Numbered from the stretch's first letter, positions 47,868 to 59,779 are shown. The stretch is DNA of 64,000 nt from Ancylostoma caninum (GCA_037903475.1 JBAJFG010000604.1:2094001-2158000), one strand, 5' to 3'. A program made the numbers and translations. The notes: generated from the sequence alone by a model not told the origin.

Positions 47868-48429
47868 TGGCTACATACCCATGAAGCAGCCTATAGTGGA
47901 GTCGTTTTGACAGTGCATTTTCCGCGACAGCGGCTCCTGGCATTGGAGCACGCAGCGTCGGTCAAAAAGTTGACCTGTGATTTATCTAGTATCTTTGGAG
48001 AGTTTTATCGCTTGTTTCCTCTTATATTGTTCTTTCTCAACTCCTAGAACAACTGAAGAAGGGAACACAGGATAAAACTCGTCAAAGAAGCCGGATCCAT
48101 CGTGGGTCAACTGTTTGACCGACCGCACTGCTCCAATACCAGCAGAGCCGCTGGTATTATTGATATTATTGGTCTATAGATTGGTGCTAAAATATTGCGC
48201 CTTTTCGACCCTTCGTTTCCGAACCTCATAACTCCCATTGAATCAATTTCTTCGGAAAAGCCTAAAAAGTTGTGATCCGCAAATCTTTGCCAATAGTGCC
48301 CATGTTCTCAGTCCACCATCCATTTCGAATGGAGTCTTCTGGGATCGACTAACTCTCGGAAGGCAATTTAGATACCCTTTCATTCTTCGCAGAAATTCTC
48401 TTGGACGAAGTCGCTTAAAATCGGTAATA
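47868..48429. other. no gene seen upstream of the RT relic
   Basis: May include lost N-terminal RT sequence of the following relic, but nothing can be aligned by eye. Confidence 0.35.
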
Positions 48430-48760
48430 CTGATCTGTTTAAAGCATTCGACAGAGTAAATCATTCGAAACTCCTCGCATTGCTAGAGTGTCTCGGAATG
48501 CCTGGCTTCATTCTTGACTGCCTTAATTCTTCCTTGTCGAATGCGTGTTAATGTGTGGAGCTGTTTTTCGAAGAGACATCCTTGCTCCAGTGGAGTCTCT
48601 CAAGGAGGAGTGCTATTCCCTTTACTTCTCCTAATATATTGTACTAGTTTGCCAGCCCTACTCAAAACCCATCCGGTGGTAATGATACGGATGTATACTG
48701 ACTATATAAAGGCTTACGCAGCGTACAATGAAGCGTTTGGATCCTCTCCTTCTCTTCTTG
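48430..48760 (+). pseudogene. CR1/Jockey-like non-LTR reverse transcriptase fragment
   Basis: LFKAFDRVNHSKLLALLECLG (the catalytic-Asp motif region), then after a shift SSGVSQGGVLFPLLLLIYCT and VVMIRMYTDYIKAY, correspond to FSKAFDRV, SGVPQGS and the YADD box. The last box reads YTDY, so the catalytic Asp pair is damaged. Only the palm remains; no endonuclease or tail is visible. Confidence 0.85.
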
Positions 48761-48860
48761 GATGATACTAGTAATCGTCGAAAACAAGATTTCAAGATAT
48801 TTCTGCAAAGCTAGCTACTTTACTCATAATTTATCGATCGAAACAGCGTGAAACCATGTG

Positions 48861-48926
48861 AACGCCGCGCAGTTGAAATGAGCTGCGCGGCGTTGTCGAA
48901 TGTCCACGCGAAAATGCGCGTGGACA
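48861..48926. repeat. two adjacent GC-rich stem-loops
   Basis: Hairpin 1: AACGCCGCGCAG (48861-48872) pairs perfectly with 48883-48894 around a 10-nt loop. Hairpin 2: TGTCCACGCG (48901-48910) pairs perfectly with 48917-48926 around 6 nt. They are 6 nt apart in AT-rich DNA. Confidence 0.85.
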
Positions 48927-49325
48927 CCAATGGGCTAGATTAGAAGGGCATTCCATCTAGTCACCAAACCTATACCACTTCTTCACTACATATACTCCTG
49001 TTTCCATCTTTTGCCTGGCGTTTCACATTTATCCAATGGTTTCTAAGAACTAAGAATTATAAACGACTGGGTGCCTATTCAATGAAAAAATGGAGGGCAG
49101 AGAAACAAGTAAAAAAATTAAATTAATCTATAAGCAAACAGAACAATAAATGAAACTTCGGTAAATAGTGAAGTGGAACTTCGCAAATGTCGACTGCTAA
49201 TTTCACCACTTGCGGAAATCAGACATTTTATATTCAATGGAATGAAAGATAGGCTTATATGAGGTCCTGTTCTCTTCCGACGTTATCAGCAGCCGTGGTA
49301 TTTGAGTATTGCAACCACATATATG
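48927..49325. other. no gene seen; exon 1 of peptide gene D expected but absent
   Basis: This flank should hold the 5' part of gene D if only the mariner separated the exons, but no signal-peptide or QWGY coding stretch is present. Confidence 0.4.
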
Positions 49326-49327
49326 TA

Positions 49328-51481
49328 TTAGGTCGTAGGGAAAGTTCTCGCGGTTTGTGGAACAGAACACTTTCTTGACTTTTCAAGGGCAGGAAAGCAC
49401 ATTAAGAAATGTGTGAATTACTATCACGTCCTACCACTCTTCGCCCATTTTCAGCAAGCCTTTCGATGCCTTTGGCATAGAATGTTCTGGCATTGAAACG
49501 GAAAGTTGCCCATCCAGCGATCCAGGTTATCTTCAATATCGAACGCCTTACCTTGAATGGCGTTAGAGAGGGACAGGAGAAGGTGGTTATATTAGGTTGA
49601 GGAATTATAAACGTCCGTTTGACTTTCAAATTAGATACACTATCACGACAATATTACAAAAACTCCATCCGAGAGGTATTTCCCAAATTGTTTCATGACC
49701 CTTCTACTTTCTCCATAAAATGAACGAGTGCCCTCCGTAACAAAACCGTAGAGCTTTGAGACGCCGTAGCGACCCACCCAAATATTAGCTCCACCGCAGT
49801 TTTTAAAGTTCTCCTCCTTCAATGAACGCTGCATTGGCAGGAACAAGTGTTAATCTGATGATGGCGATCCTGGACTAGGAGGCGCGTGAGGAGGGGCATT
49901 CCACCCGTATTTTTTGGTCCTCTTCAAGATCATTTTCGCGATGTGTCGTTTGGACCGTGTCGCGGATAAGTTTTGTAGCCGCCGTTTTGACACCATGACG
50001 ATGGAGGTCTTGGTCTAAGCGGTCCTGATATTGCGCAGAGAGATCAGGAGTAAACTTTTGACCAGGAATCATCATCCTTGAAGGGAACGTTGCTTCATAT
50101 TTTACCGCAAACGCATTGTCATCTTCCATTCGTGACCGTCAGATTCATGTGTTGGAATAGGCTGCTGTACGTCGCTGAGCAGCTGCGGTTTTCTGTCTGC
50201 GTGCTCAAGACACACTCTTCTATTATCTGACACTATAACGGTTTCGAAGGCGACTCTTTACACGGCAGAGAAGGATTCGGCCGATGGCGGCTCGCGCATC
50301 TACAATGTCCGCCTTGAGGGGGTGGGCCATCAATTAAAAATAATTTTTCAAAAGTGAAACATCGGTGGATACCAAACAAATAACATATATTCTGGAGCGC
50401 CATGTAGTGTTCTTTCACATGAATACATATGCCCCGCCAAAAATAGTGACACTGGGGAAAATAGAGGAAGAAAGGAAAACGAATGCAGCGGACATTTATA
50501 ATTCCTCAACCTAATATTTTGGCGCAAGGTAAAGGTTGTACGTTGGCCAGGTCGGCACTTTCCATTCAAAGTCGAATGGCTTCTGGCGAGTCACTCATAT
50601 AGAGAGCCGGCGAGCATTGTCGTGCAGGAATCGGATCGTGCCGTAATTCTGGCCATTTCCTGCGATTTTTGCCGACATTCTATCCAGCTGCTGACAGTAC
50701 AGGTTAAACGTGAGGGGAGCGTCGCGGGCAGTAGTGCATAGTGAATGATGCCTTTGCTGTCAAACGAAGGTATGAACATTCAAAGGCTGATCACCTGACT
50801 TTGGCTGCGGCTCAGGCTGTTCATCTTTATTAATACAGTGTCAGTGGTGCAGACACAACTGCTCATCTGGTGTGAAGATGGACTTCGGCTAGTTATCAAT
50901 GCTTCTGTACGACGACAACTCACAAGCCACCTCTGCACAGTGCTGGAGATCGCACCCAGTCAGATCATGATCATTCACTGTGATAACGTTTTTCACCTTG
51001 CCCAACTGGCGCAGGTGATCGGCGATGGCGATAAAGTGAACATCCAAGACTCGCATCCTTTCACACATAGTTTGCCGTGCATCTTAATCCACCAGCTGTC
51101 GCAATCCGTCATTGTTGACTTGGAGGCGCATTCTGACAGTGCGGAAACATTGAGGTGGAAGTCGGCAACATGAAGGCGTCTCGACCAACCTTGTGCAATG
51201 CTTTCGGATGCTGTACCGACCCGCAATACAGCGTTAATATGACGACTGGATGTGACTGCTGATTCACCAGATTCGAAGCAGTATACGGAAAAGAGCAAAT
51301 GTTCTGCTTTGAAAACTCCGTATTCCCGGGAGGGATTGCGCAGGAGTTCACAGGCAATGAAAACAGTAAACTTGCACATGCTTGACCTTCGTATATACAC
51401 GAAAATCAGGTTGCTGCAATTCAGCACGGGGTTGAAGAAAGCACACTCTCGAAAACCGCGAGAACTTTCCCCACAACCTAA
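49328..51481 (-). mobile_element. mariner (outer), split by a second mariner
   Basis: Ends TTAGGTCGTAGGGAAAGTTC and the complement of TTAGGTTGTGGGGAAAGTTC, with TA on both sides. Minus-strand transposase traces run from NAVLRVGTASESIAQGWSRR (51240) through FDSKGIIHYALLPA and IRFLHDNARR (second Asp, 50630) to PTYNLYLAPKY at the inner insertion, then resume at 49589 with LSLSNAIQGKAFDIEDNLDR. The inner element therefore sits within the motif around the third catalytic Asp. Without the inner copy the outer is about 1.2 kb. Confidence 0.9.
49592..50514 (-). mobile_element. mariner (inner), nested
   Basis: Ends TTAGGTTGAGGAATTATAAACG and the complement of the same motif at 50514, with TA duplicated. 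923 bp. A minus frame 49846-49643 (LPMQRSLKEENFKNCG..., GFVTEGTRSFY) resembles a transposase C-terminus; the rest is not recognisable. The family differs from the outer copy. Confidence 0.85.
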
Positions 51482-51499
51482 TATATGTTCTCCTTACAG

Positions 51500-52289
51500 A
51501 CCCAATTGGCGGTGCGCTAGGAGGAATGTTAAAGGCAGCACCCACGATAACCTTCATGACCAGAATTTTGAATGTTTTGGAGTCTGGACCATAGTCCCAG
51601 TAATTCTACGCAATTTGCACCGCCGAAGGCATCAGCGTTCCCAAGATTTAACTAGTTGGACTTGATATCCGGGTATCCGCGGGGTGAGATGTGGCGCGAT
51701 CCGAATCAGCTGATTTCTGCCGCAGTCACTCAGTTTTCCTAAGATAAAGTTTGTTTTCCATGCTCATTTCCAGAAATTTTACATCGTGATGATCTGATTC
51801 CCCCATCTACGCTCTTTCAATTGTTGTTAGACCGTACGATCGCTTCTTTTCTCTCAGAACTTTCACATTTTCAATCATGATATAAATTTCTGTTCGTTGC
51901 AGCTCTTTCACTTAACCATAAGTTCTGTTTCTTTTCTTGAGGCATGTCTCTGTGGTGAGCATTCTATTTCCCTTCAGTTTGTGCTTTTTCTCCTCCAAGA
52001 AGGCTGAAAAATTAGTCGATTATCTAGTTGCGCCAAGAAACTCGTGGACAATAAAGGCAGCGTCATCGACTTCCTTGATCTACTCCACCAGCGTAACTCG
52101 GCCGAATTGCTATAATGCAGCAAATTGGTAGCATTCAAAAACCATTTTAACATGAGTTCTGACAAAATTGATCACATTATGCATGCTCCACATAGTCAGA
52201 AACCCAAGATCGCTCTAAAACCTGAGTGACAAAGTTTTTCGTGGGTGCTGCTTTTAATGGGAGGACTGCTGCGTGCCTTATCCGGATAA
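51500..52289 (+). pseudogene. glycine-zipper peptide D, exon 2 relic
   Basis: A TTACAG acceptor is followed by 29 nt (51500-51528) coding NPIGGALGGM in the same phase as exon 2 of genes A-C. The frame is interrupted by a TTAA element and resumes at 52258, ending in TAA at 52287-52289. With the insertion and one TTAA removed, the tail aligns to the family over its full length, except that one zipper glycine is Arg and the terminal Lys is missing. Exon 1 was not found and a mariner sits in the intron. Dead gene. Confidence 0.85.
51533..52253. mobile_element. TTAA-type (piggyBac-like) non-autonomous element 2
   Basis: TTAA at 51529-51532 and 52254-52257 flank 721 bp with inverted AGGCAGCACCCACGA / AAGCAGCACCCACGA ends. 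Its left 80 bp resembles one end of the element at 23563-24321 (TTTTGA.TGTTTT, ATAGTCCC..TAATTCT). No transposase. Confidence 0.9.
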
Positions 52290-53510
52290 CAGTGGATGCA
52301 ACGACAGCGATGGGCGTTCTACTTATGAGCATAATTTATGCGGGAAACTGTTTCCGTATCAGTAATGCTTGATTCTCCGTCCGATTTATCCGAAAAATCA
52401 CCCCACTTGTTCTCGTCATTTGTACATTGTGAAGAGAACATATTCTCACCATATTTTTCCAATAAAGGAATTTATTACAACGTTACCACGTCGCTCTTTA
52501 AGTGTTTCGTCAAAGAAATAACAAAGATTCCAATCTATTTTTTTTTCACAACATTACTGTGAACGAAATAAATTGTGGATCAATTTCTCAGATGTTGTCC
52601 TCTAAGCGAACGCCGTTGAACCTTCAGAACGAGTGATTAATACTCCTACCCTGATAGCTGTACAGCATGAAGGCAGCTTGATCGGCTCAATGCGTCGAAT
52701 AGAAACCCTAGCAGCAACTGCTCCTAGTTGTTGCCATCCTCCACTCAACTGCTGCTCGAGCTTTCGTTTTTTTAGCAGCAATTGCTCAAGGAAGGCAGCA
52801 ACTGAGGGTAGGATAGCTGCAGTTTGGAGCAGTTGCTTAGGCGGAGCTCGTGCTGCACAGTTATCTGAGAAAGAATCAGATCGTACGCAGGCTTGAAGCG
52901 TTCGACGATTCCAATAATAGTGACACGAAAAAGTGGTCATCCAACGCATTTCAAGCCATTTAAAGTGCATTTTAAGCTATTGCATGGCCCGTAGTAAAGT
53001 GTTATGACGGTGCGATCAGCTGCCTGCACAACTCGTCGCCACATTTGGAGCGATGATCGCACGCGCGACTACCTTCGAACACTGAGGAATGGAAGATCAT
53101 CATCATCATCCGTGGCGGTGCTGCGAGCACGTACGTGTGCGGCGCTGATCTCGTCGTCCTGGAGGGCGATGACCGTCATCGTTTGGCGAGTAGATAGTGC
53201 GCGGAGCAAAGAGACGCCGAGTGAAGTACTCGGAGCATGGTGATGATGTGGAGGTACGAATCAGGAATAAGCGGATACGAGATTTTCTGCGACCGGGATA
53301 ACGGTGCGGATAACGGATAAGCCAAATATGACCGGATAACGGATACCGAACAACGGGTAACGGATACGTGATTGAGATGCTAGAAAAAACAACGCACTTC
53401 ATGCTGTTGCAAAATCGATGTCGGATTTTTGAACCACGAGCTTTGGAATAATATTTTGAAGTAGAGAATGATGTTTCCATCACAGTTCTAGTACATATTC
53501 AAAAGCTCGT
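52290..53510. other. no gene; one inverted repeat and GGATAACGG words
   Basis: 52713-52837 is an imperfect inverted repeat (AGCAACTGCTCC...GGAGCAGTTGCT). 53280-53370 has repeated GGATAACGG/CGGATA words, which recur at 54705-54830. No coding support. Confidence 0.4.
52713..52837. repeat. imperfect inverted repeat
   Basis: The left arm AGCAACTGCTCC..., ATCCTCCACTCAACTGCTGC pairs with the right arm ending GGAGCAGTTGCT. Mismatches and small gaps are present. Possibly a small foldback element. Confidence 0.6.
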
Positions 53511-53517
53511 CTTCTTC

Positions 53518-53539
53518 CTCTCTCTCTCTCTCTCTCTCT
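53518..53539. repeat. (TC)n microsatellite
   Basis: Eleven uninterrupted TC units. Confidence 0.95.
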
Positions 53540-56500
53540 GTCTTTTCTTTCTCATTCCCACGATCCACTTTCCTTGGCTTTGTCAAAGGTGAATCGGAGT
53601 GTAGTCGTTTGCAAAAATCTTCTCAAACTGAAACTCAAACTGAAACATGGGTTCAAACACCGTAACTGCGCCGCAGCTAGAAAAGGGAACGTTACGAGCG
53701 TATGCGCAAGGGAACGCCAAACAAAGTCTCAGTCTAATATTGGTCCAAGACAGTCAATTTCGGACATTTGTGTCTCAGAGTTACAGACCCAAATTGGATA
53801 ACGTCAACACTCCTCTGAGGGCATCGGCGGAAGCTTTCACGAGAAGATCTGTTCAGGATCTCGGACGTGACCATAGAATCCAGACAATCACAAAACCAAC
53901 CAGTTGGATGTATCCCTGAGAGGGAGAATGGGCCATGAAAATGCGTCGCTCAAAACACTTCTGTCGATATTGCCTGCCTAGAAAAGTGTGATTTTTTAAC
54001 GTAACTAAAACCAACCGTAGCTGGAACATGACGAAGATTGGTGGTGATTTGAATATGGTGATTGGTGGTGATTTAAATAACTACTTAACCGATGAAACAA
54101 GTTCGGCATCCTCTGCGGTACGACATTTCAGAGCCGACTGTCAAGATCCGCCATCGATTTTCCAACAATCTAATACAATATTATAAATGATGAACGTGAG
54201 ATACGACATATTATTGGAGAAGAAGGGGCTGAAGCCTTGCTTCGTTTAACTTTTGTGGAGATCTGATAAACCTTCTAGTACAGACTGACTATTGTGAACG
54301 AGTTGACTAACGTTATTTAATCAATACATCCAAAAATTGATGGAAACCTTAGAGTTTGATGAATAGTCGATATGAACCTTGCGAGGAAGAGGCACCTCTC
54401 ATCGCTGAGCTGCAAGCTCACCAATTTCAACGTTATTAGTTTCTAATATGTATTAGTCAATGTTTTGATAATTTCACTAGTGATTTCCGAAGTTGTTGGG
54501 AGACTCTACTGGACAACCAAAAGATATGAACAAAAGCATCTCTTTTTGGGCAGGCACAAGTCTCTTGTATGTTTTATGTGCCTTCCTCTACGTCGTTACA
54601 AGACTGTAAACTGTTGATGACGTAATAACGGTTAGATCGAGCGATACTTCTTGGAATTGAGGCTATCCTCCGCTGAGAAGTGCGAAATGAAGCTACTGTT
54701 TTCGGCCTTATCCGCACCGTTATCCGGTGTCAAAAGCCCGCATAACGGTGAGTATTACGGATAGGCCAAAACCTAAGGATAACGGTAAAACGGATAAGCG
54801 GATACGGACAATCCGCTCATCCGTGTTACGTATGACCAGGAGTACAATTTCCACAGAATGCATCTGAGCCTACGGACTCAGACATGTTGATTTTCGCCCC
54901 GCAGCACAGAACAAGCTCGAATGTGTACGACTTGTCACAAGCACAGAGGCGCTTTTGGTGCTTCTGACAAGTCGTACTCGTTCTAGCTTGTTAGTCGGAA
55001 TGGTTCATAACTGTCTCACACGCTAAAACAGCCCAGGAAATGATGAGCGAGTGAGTGAAACACGTACATTTGATCACTTTTCATTTACAGCCCGTCTAAT
55101 TAACCGTGGCAAAGATTACCCCGCTCCTCTCCAACGCGAAGTGCGATCATCGCCCTGAAGGTGATGTGCGATGACTGCATTGGACACCTTAGTACGAGCA
55201 CTGTAGAATGGAGGATGAATTTGCCTCAAAATCTGGAACAACCAAAGGCCCCGGTGAACTAAGATGAATGAACGAATTTAGGGAGTACTTACCAGGATTA
55301 ATTGAATCATTGTGCTTGTTCGGTACTCATGTGAGTCCTGTCACGCTTCATACGTCTGGTCTATCAGAACTTGTTTCCAACTTTTGATGCGTTCCCGTAC
55401 AAGCTTGCGGAGCTTCTGCGGACCATGACGATTTTGGAAATTTTCGCGGAAAATGGATTACTATTGGAAACCGACTTTCGCAACCTCCACGGAAGTGTCA
55501 TGTCACTCGTCGACTTTTACGGAATTTTCGAGGAGCTTCCGAGGAGAGACGCAGAGAAAAGAAAGAGTTCTGGGACTTTTTCGGAGCCCTGACGTCATTT
55601 GGAAGCTCGATGTAACTTCCGAAATAGAAACACGGTAGGGATTGTTGCGGAACTTCTGCAAAGCTTGGAAACCCCATACAATGATCTACGATACTAACGT
55701 ATCGAATAGCAGATTTTCATCTAATTTTTGCAGTGAATGTTCTCTTGCTTGACTTTGACTGGCCGTACAAGGAGCCGAAATGAAATACAGAAACTCTTCG
55801 ATTACACCTATATACACCTGAAATTACACCTAAAACTACCAAAGTTCTATAGGTTTCATCATAAAGGAATTTTTCTATGCTATCATTGAAGTTAAAAGCT
55901 GATGCAGGCATGTGGCACAGTCAGATGGCTCACCTGCTTGGGACAGCTTCTAAAAACGAAAGCAGTACTGGAGTAGCTAGTGCTACTGCTATGCGATGGG
56001 AGCACTCTTACGCCGGGGTTCATGACTGCATTTTTTGTCTCACGAAGCGTGGAGATATTAATAATTGGTCGATTCTACCTTCTTATTCGAGTTATGGCTA
56101 ATTATATAGTGAGTAAAATACGTAACTCTCTTTCGATTTCTGATGAGGTTCTGCGCTGTCCGTACAGAATCCGAGAAATCAGAATGGAGTCATTTGGGAA
56201 CCTACTGCAGAGCCATCTCGGAACCTATCGTCACGTCATCTGCGGTTGGTCCCCAGTTGGCCCCGCGGAAGTCTCAAAAGTTTGGGTTTGGAAACTTACA
56301 TACACATTTTCTTCACCACACCGTCGGTTGTTTGAACTATAGCGCACAGAAACACCGACAGACATACATAATTGAGCTGTTGAGCTGGAGTTAGAGTCAC
56401 TATATTATGTCGATAAAGTTTTAATTTCGTATACAAAATATGCGAGTACAAATCTGATGCTAACAAAAAACAATCCAGAAAAAGAAAGGGAAAATGTGAG

Positions 56501-57394
56501 AGCATCTCGATGTCAAGCGGGTATTACCTTCTTGGATCGCCACCTAGCGAAGCCATTGGAGCAGCCTGTGACAAGTTCCAGCTGTATTTTTAAAGCAGAA
56601 CCAAAAGCATCTTTTCCAGTCAATTTGAAGTTTGTCGATAACAGCAGTGAGTGGCTGAAAAACTGAGGTAGGCTCTCCCTGATCGCACGGTGATTATGAT
56701 GAGGATCACCTGAGAATTCTCAGCAGGAGTAGGAGACTGTCTCTAGTGAGTGTGGCCCGTGCAAGCTCACGAAAACATTTAAGTTTCGATTGCCGATTGC
56801 CCAGCTGATACACGTGTCAGGAGATGAAGGTGTCTCGTGACTGCGGACTGGGCAAAGTCAGAAAAAATAGTGTTCCAAAAATCTTGAGCTGCTACAGGAG
56901 CTCAAAAATAGCCAACCGGGATTATTTCAGGGGCTGATCACAACGATACTAGGGAAGATATCCCACGAATTCCGGAAAAGTCGAAGTGGAAGAGGCGGGT
57001 GTGATGTATGAAACGTGTTTTGGTTTGGTAGAAATAATGCGCGTTTTTCGTTGCAACATCTTCGTTGTTGAAAATTTCCAGTTCTCCTTATACCGATATG
57101 AGAAGCTGCACATTGTTATGTAGTAAACTGCATTATTCTTCCAGGAGTACCATCAATTTCTAACAAACTCAAATTTTCTTTGAATTCTAAGCCCTGGAAC
57201 GAAACGTGAAAAAGTGCGATTCTCACTGAATCCACTTCTGCGAGCCAAGACTTGGCGAAATCGCAGCAGAAGCAGTTCGGAATACTAACATAGCTTCGGC
57301 TAGGGAAATGTGAGCGAATGCATATAGCGAAGCTGAATTTTTCAAACTAGCAAGTCTTGCTTTGAAAGTAGGAAAGGTCGCGTAGATTTTTTTA
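53540..57394. other. no recognised gene apart from an inverted repeat
   Basis: Frames up to 120 aa (55980-56342) lack domains. The 90-aa frame 53647-53919 is Gln/Ser-rich without a match. 54705-54830 repeats CGGATAA/TTATCCG words. Confidence 0.35.
54910..54992. repeat. 35-bp inverted repeat
   Basis: Arms 54910-54944 and 54958-54992 (AACAAGCT...GTACGACTTGTCA) pair at 31 of 35 positions around a 13-nt loop. Confidence 0.8.
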
Positions 57395-57810
57395 GAGTTG
57401 GCAACCGGATGGCAACAATCAAAGAGGACCCACTAGAACAACATATTCGGTTGCGCAGGACTTCGCCGGTTATTGTTTTAAGAGCATCCCTTCTTTAGCA
57501 AAAAATGTGAAGATGAAAAAGCTCAACGGGTAGGTGCCGCGCAATTTGAACGAGGAGCAGATTGCCTTTCATTAAGAGGTCCGCTCTTCGCATTTGTAAT
57601 GAAGAAATTGTGGCCAAATACTCGGTCGCTTAGTGATACACACCTTTTACGTCAATGTAAAGTGTCTTGCTCATTAGTTGGACGACGAAGAAGTACCAAA
57701 ATCTGCCGGAAACCGAATCATCACCAAATAAAGGGCGCGGTAACTCATTGAATCCTCCTCAACTACAAAGTGCTCCTGAAATGTAGATGAAATAAATCGA
57801 GAACTTAGCT
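57395..57810 (+). pseudogene. probable mariner transposase relic
   Basis: With frame changes the plus strand reads KKLNG.VPRNLNEEQIAFH and HTFYVNVKCLAH.LDDEEVPK, resembling the mid-domain LxxWVPHxLNExQ...YxNVKR. Ends are not identified; the BEL/Pao LTR begins at its right edge. Tentative. Confidence 0.4.
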
Positions 57811-57815
57811 CTGTG

Positions 57816-58149
57816 TGTGCGAGTGGCACACCTCAAACTTGGGTAATTAAACTTTATTTTAGAGATACGAAAACCAAAGCAGAGGCGATAAATTGATACA
57901 AATCTATGCTCACAAAATGCTTAATGCAAAGCATTGCTCTAAGAAAAGAGTACCTATGAAAATAAAAAAAAATGAAGAAATCGAAGATAGACGATATAAC
58001 AGAATCTCGCCGCTTATATAAGCGCGCACAGGCGCAGCTATGATATGATATCGCGGCATATCTACTTAGCAATGTAAACATAAACAAGCATAAATAAAAC
58101 AAAGCAAAGCATCTACATTCCTCTACTAAGCTGAGTCACGTTCGTGACA
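57816..58149 (-). repeat. BEL/Pao LTR (3' copy) containing an SL1-like sequence
   Basis: Contains a CTTATATAAGCGGCG TATA region, then CTAAAATAAAG as a likely poly(A) signal. Immediately after that, on the element strand, a 22-nt stretch (57853-57832) matches SL1 at 21 of 22 bases; only the first G is A. Confidence 0.9.
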
Positions 58150-58182
58150 CTCCCCCCCAATCTTTGATGTCGACGATCCGGT

Positions 58183-58961
58183 TTACTGTCCAGGACCATA
58201 GTAGTCTGCGAAGATCTCCAGTTCTCGCTCGATCTCCTTTGGGGTTTCTTCTACAAGCGTCCGCAGCATCATGGTTACTTTGCCATGACAAGGTAGATCA
58301 AGCTGTCGAGCCAGTTCCGTATCAATAAAGCTTCGGTCTGCTCCTGTGTCTAAGAGTATCTGAAGCATAATCAACTTCTTTGTCCTTGGATGCACAGCCT
58401 GTATCGTTCCTGCCAGAAGAAATATTTCTCCTTGTCGAGCTTGATGAGAAGTGTCCTCCACCCGCATAACTGTAAGGTCCTGGGATGTATCCGCGAAATA
58501 TCGTCCTCTCCACATCTCATGAAGTTCTGCCGTGCATGTGACGGCTTGTATTTTCCATCTTTTTGCCGATTTGGTGCGGGTGTTTGCGGAGACGGCTTTC
58601 CATTATCCGTTTTGAAACACATGGAAGTGTGGTGTTTCTTTCCGCAGCTTATGCAACCTTTGCTCTTGCATTCTGAGAAGGTATGTGATTTAGATCCGCA
58701 TCCTATGCAGCGGTTATTCTTCTTCAAGTGCTCCAATCTTGCTTTTGGAGCGGAGATTTTGGTGCATCCCGTAGATCAGTGGTCTTTGCTATCGCAAGAG
58801 AAACGAAATGGGGAGCATTTCTTCATTTGGAAAATTGCTTCCTTTGATCCCTCTTGAGGGAGTTCTGCACGCTCCTTTTTGCTTGGTAGATGTTGCCCAA
58901 TGTCTTCTTCCTCCCTTATGACAAAATCGAGAGTAGTCATGAGCTTCTGCAGCGTCCACAT
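58183..58961 (-). pseudogene. BEL/Pao zinc knuckles and aspartic protease
   Basis: 58736-58371 includes CIGCGSKSHTFSEC and CISCGKKHHTSMC, two CCHC-type knuckles. A frame change leads to 58515-58183, with LQILLDTGADRSFIDTELA, the DTGA retropepsin motif. The frame ends at YYGPGQ* just before the purine tract. The catalytic Asp and flanking residues are intact; RT is absent, not decayed. Confidence 0.85.
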
Positions 58962-59045
58962 TTCATTTGGAGGTAGAGATACCTTTTCTTTCAGAGTACG
59001 CCTTTGAATGGGCTCCGAAAATTTGGAGAAAATTCTGGATAATAG

Positions 59046-59779
59046 CTATGGGCTATCAAGAGATTCCCCTTTGCTTTCAAGCTGCTCGGTGATTGCGGAG
59101 ATTTGGTCGTAGAGTTTGCGCTGATCCCTCAGCTGTGTACTTCTGGTGGTCCAATACTCGAGCTGCCGATATAAGCCAGTGATTATGTTTTGAGCATTGC
59201 CGTATCTTTCTTTCAGATGCGCTACTGCTAGATTGCAGTTAGCGGAAGTGACTTGAAAACGTGCAACCGACTCTCGGGCCTCTCCGTTAAGTGCTCTACG
59301 AAGATAGTTAAACTTCTGCAGATCTGAAAGTGTAAGGGAATGCACCGTTGCGTTGAACAGCTCCCAAAAACTGTCCCATTGCCAGAACTTCGCATTGAAT
59401 TCTGGTGTTGGCAATTTTAGTAGCTCTATTCGTGCTACAGTATTTCCATTCGTAGATGGATGCACGGTCTCTGTAAATCCTGTTTGCACACGGCTGTGAG
59501 ATGCCAATTGCTCCTTATTAATCTCTAATTTGACAAGAAGGCTTGTTTGATAGGTTCCTGAGCGCCCATTACATACTCCGAAACTTTTGCCTCTTTTTCC
59601 TCAGTGAGTGGATTGTCTACCGCCTTGGTGAATGCAAAAAGTGCCCTCTCGAAGGTATCTCTGAGCGATTTAATCTCCATTACAGCCTTTTGGATCTCAT
59701 TCAGCATAGTTCTGTACGCTCCCTGATTATCTAGATCTATGCTATCCCCTAAAGTTGCATGCCTCGCTAGTGCTTGCAT
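59046..59779 (-). pseudogene. BEL/Pao gag (DUF1759-like)
   Basis: The frame 59779-59525 begins MQALARHATLGDS and the frame 59507-59046 carries LPTPEFNAKFWQWDSFWELF, FNYLRRALNGEARESV and LKERYGNAQNIITGLYRQLE. This is the conserved gag core of BEL/Pao polyproteins. A stop separates the two frames and another ends the second at 59046, so the copy is damaged. Confidence 0.85.

Noticed and set aside
50838..51173. 111-aa plus-strand frame
   Set aside because: Antisense shadow of the outer mariner transposase on the minus strand.
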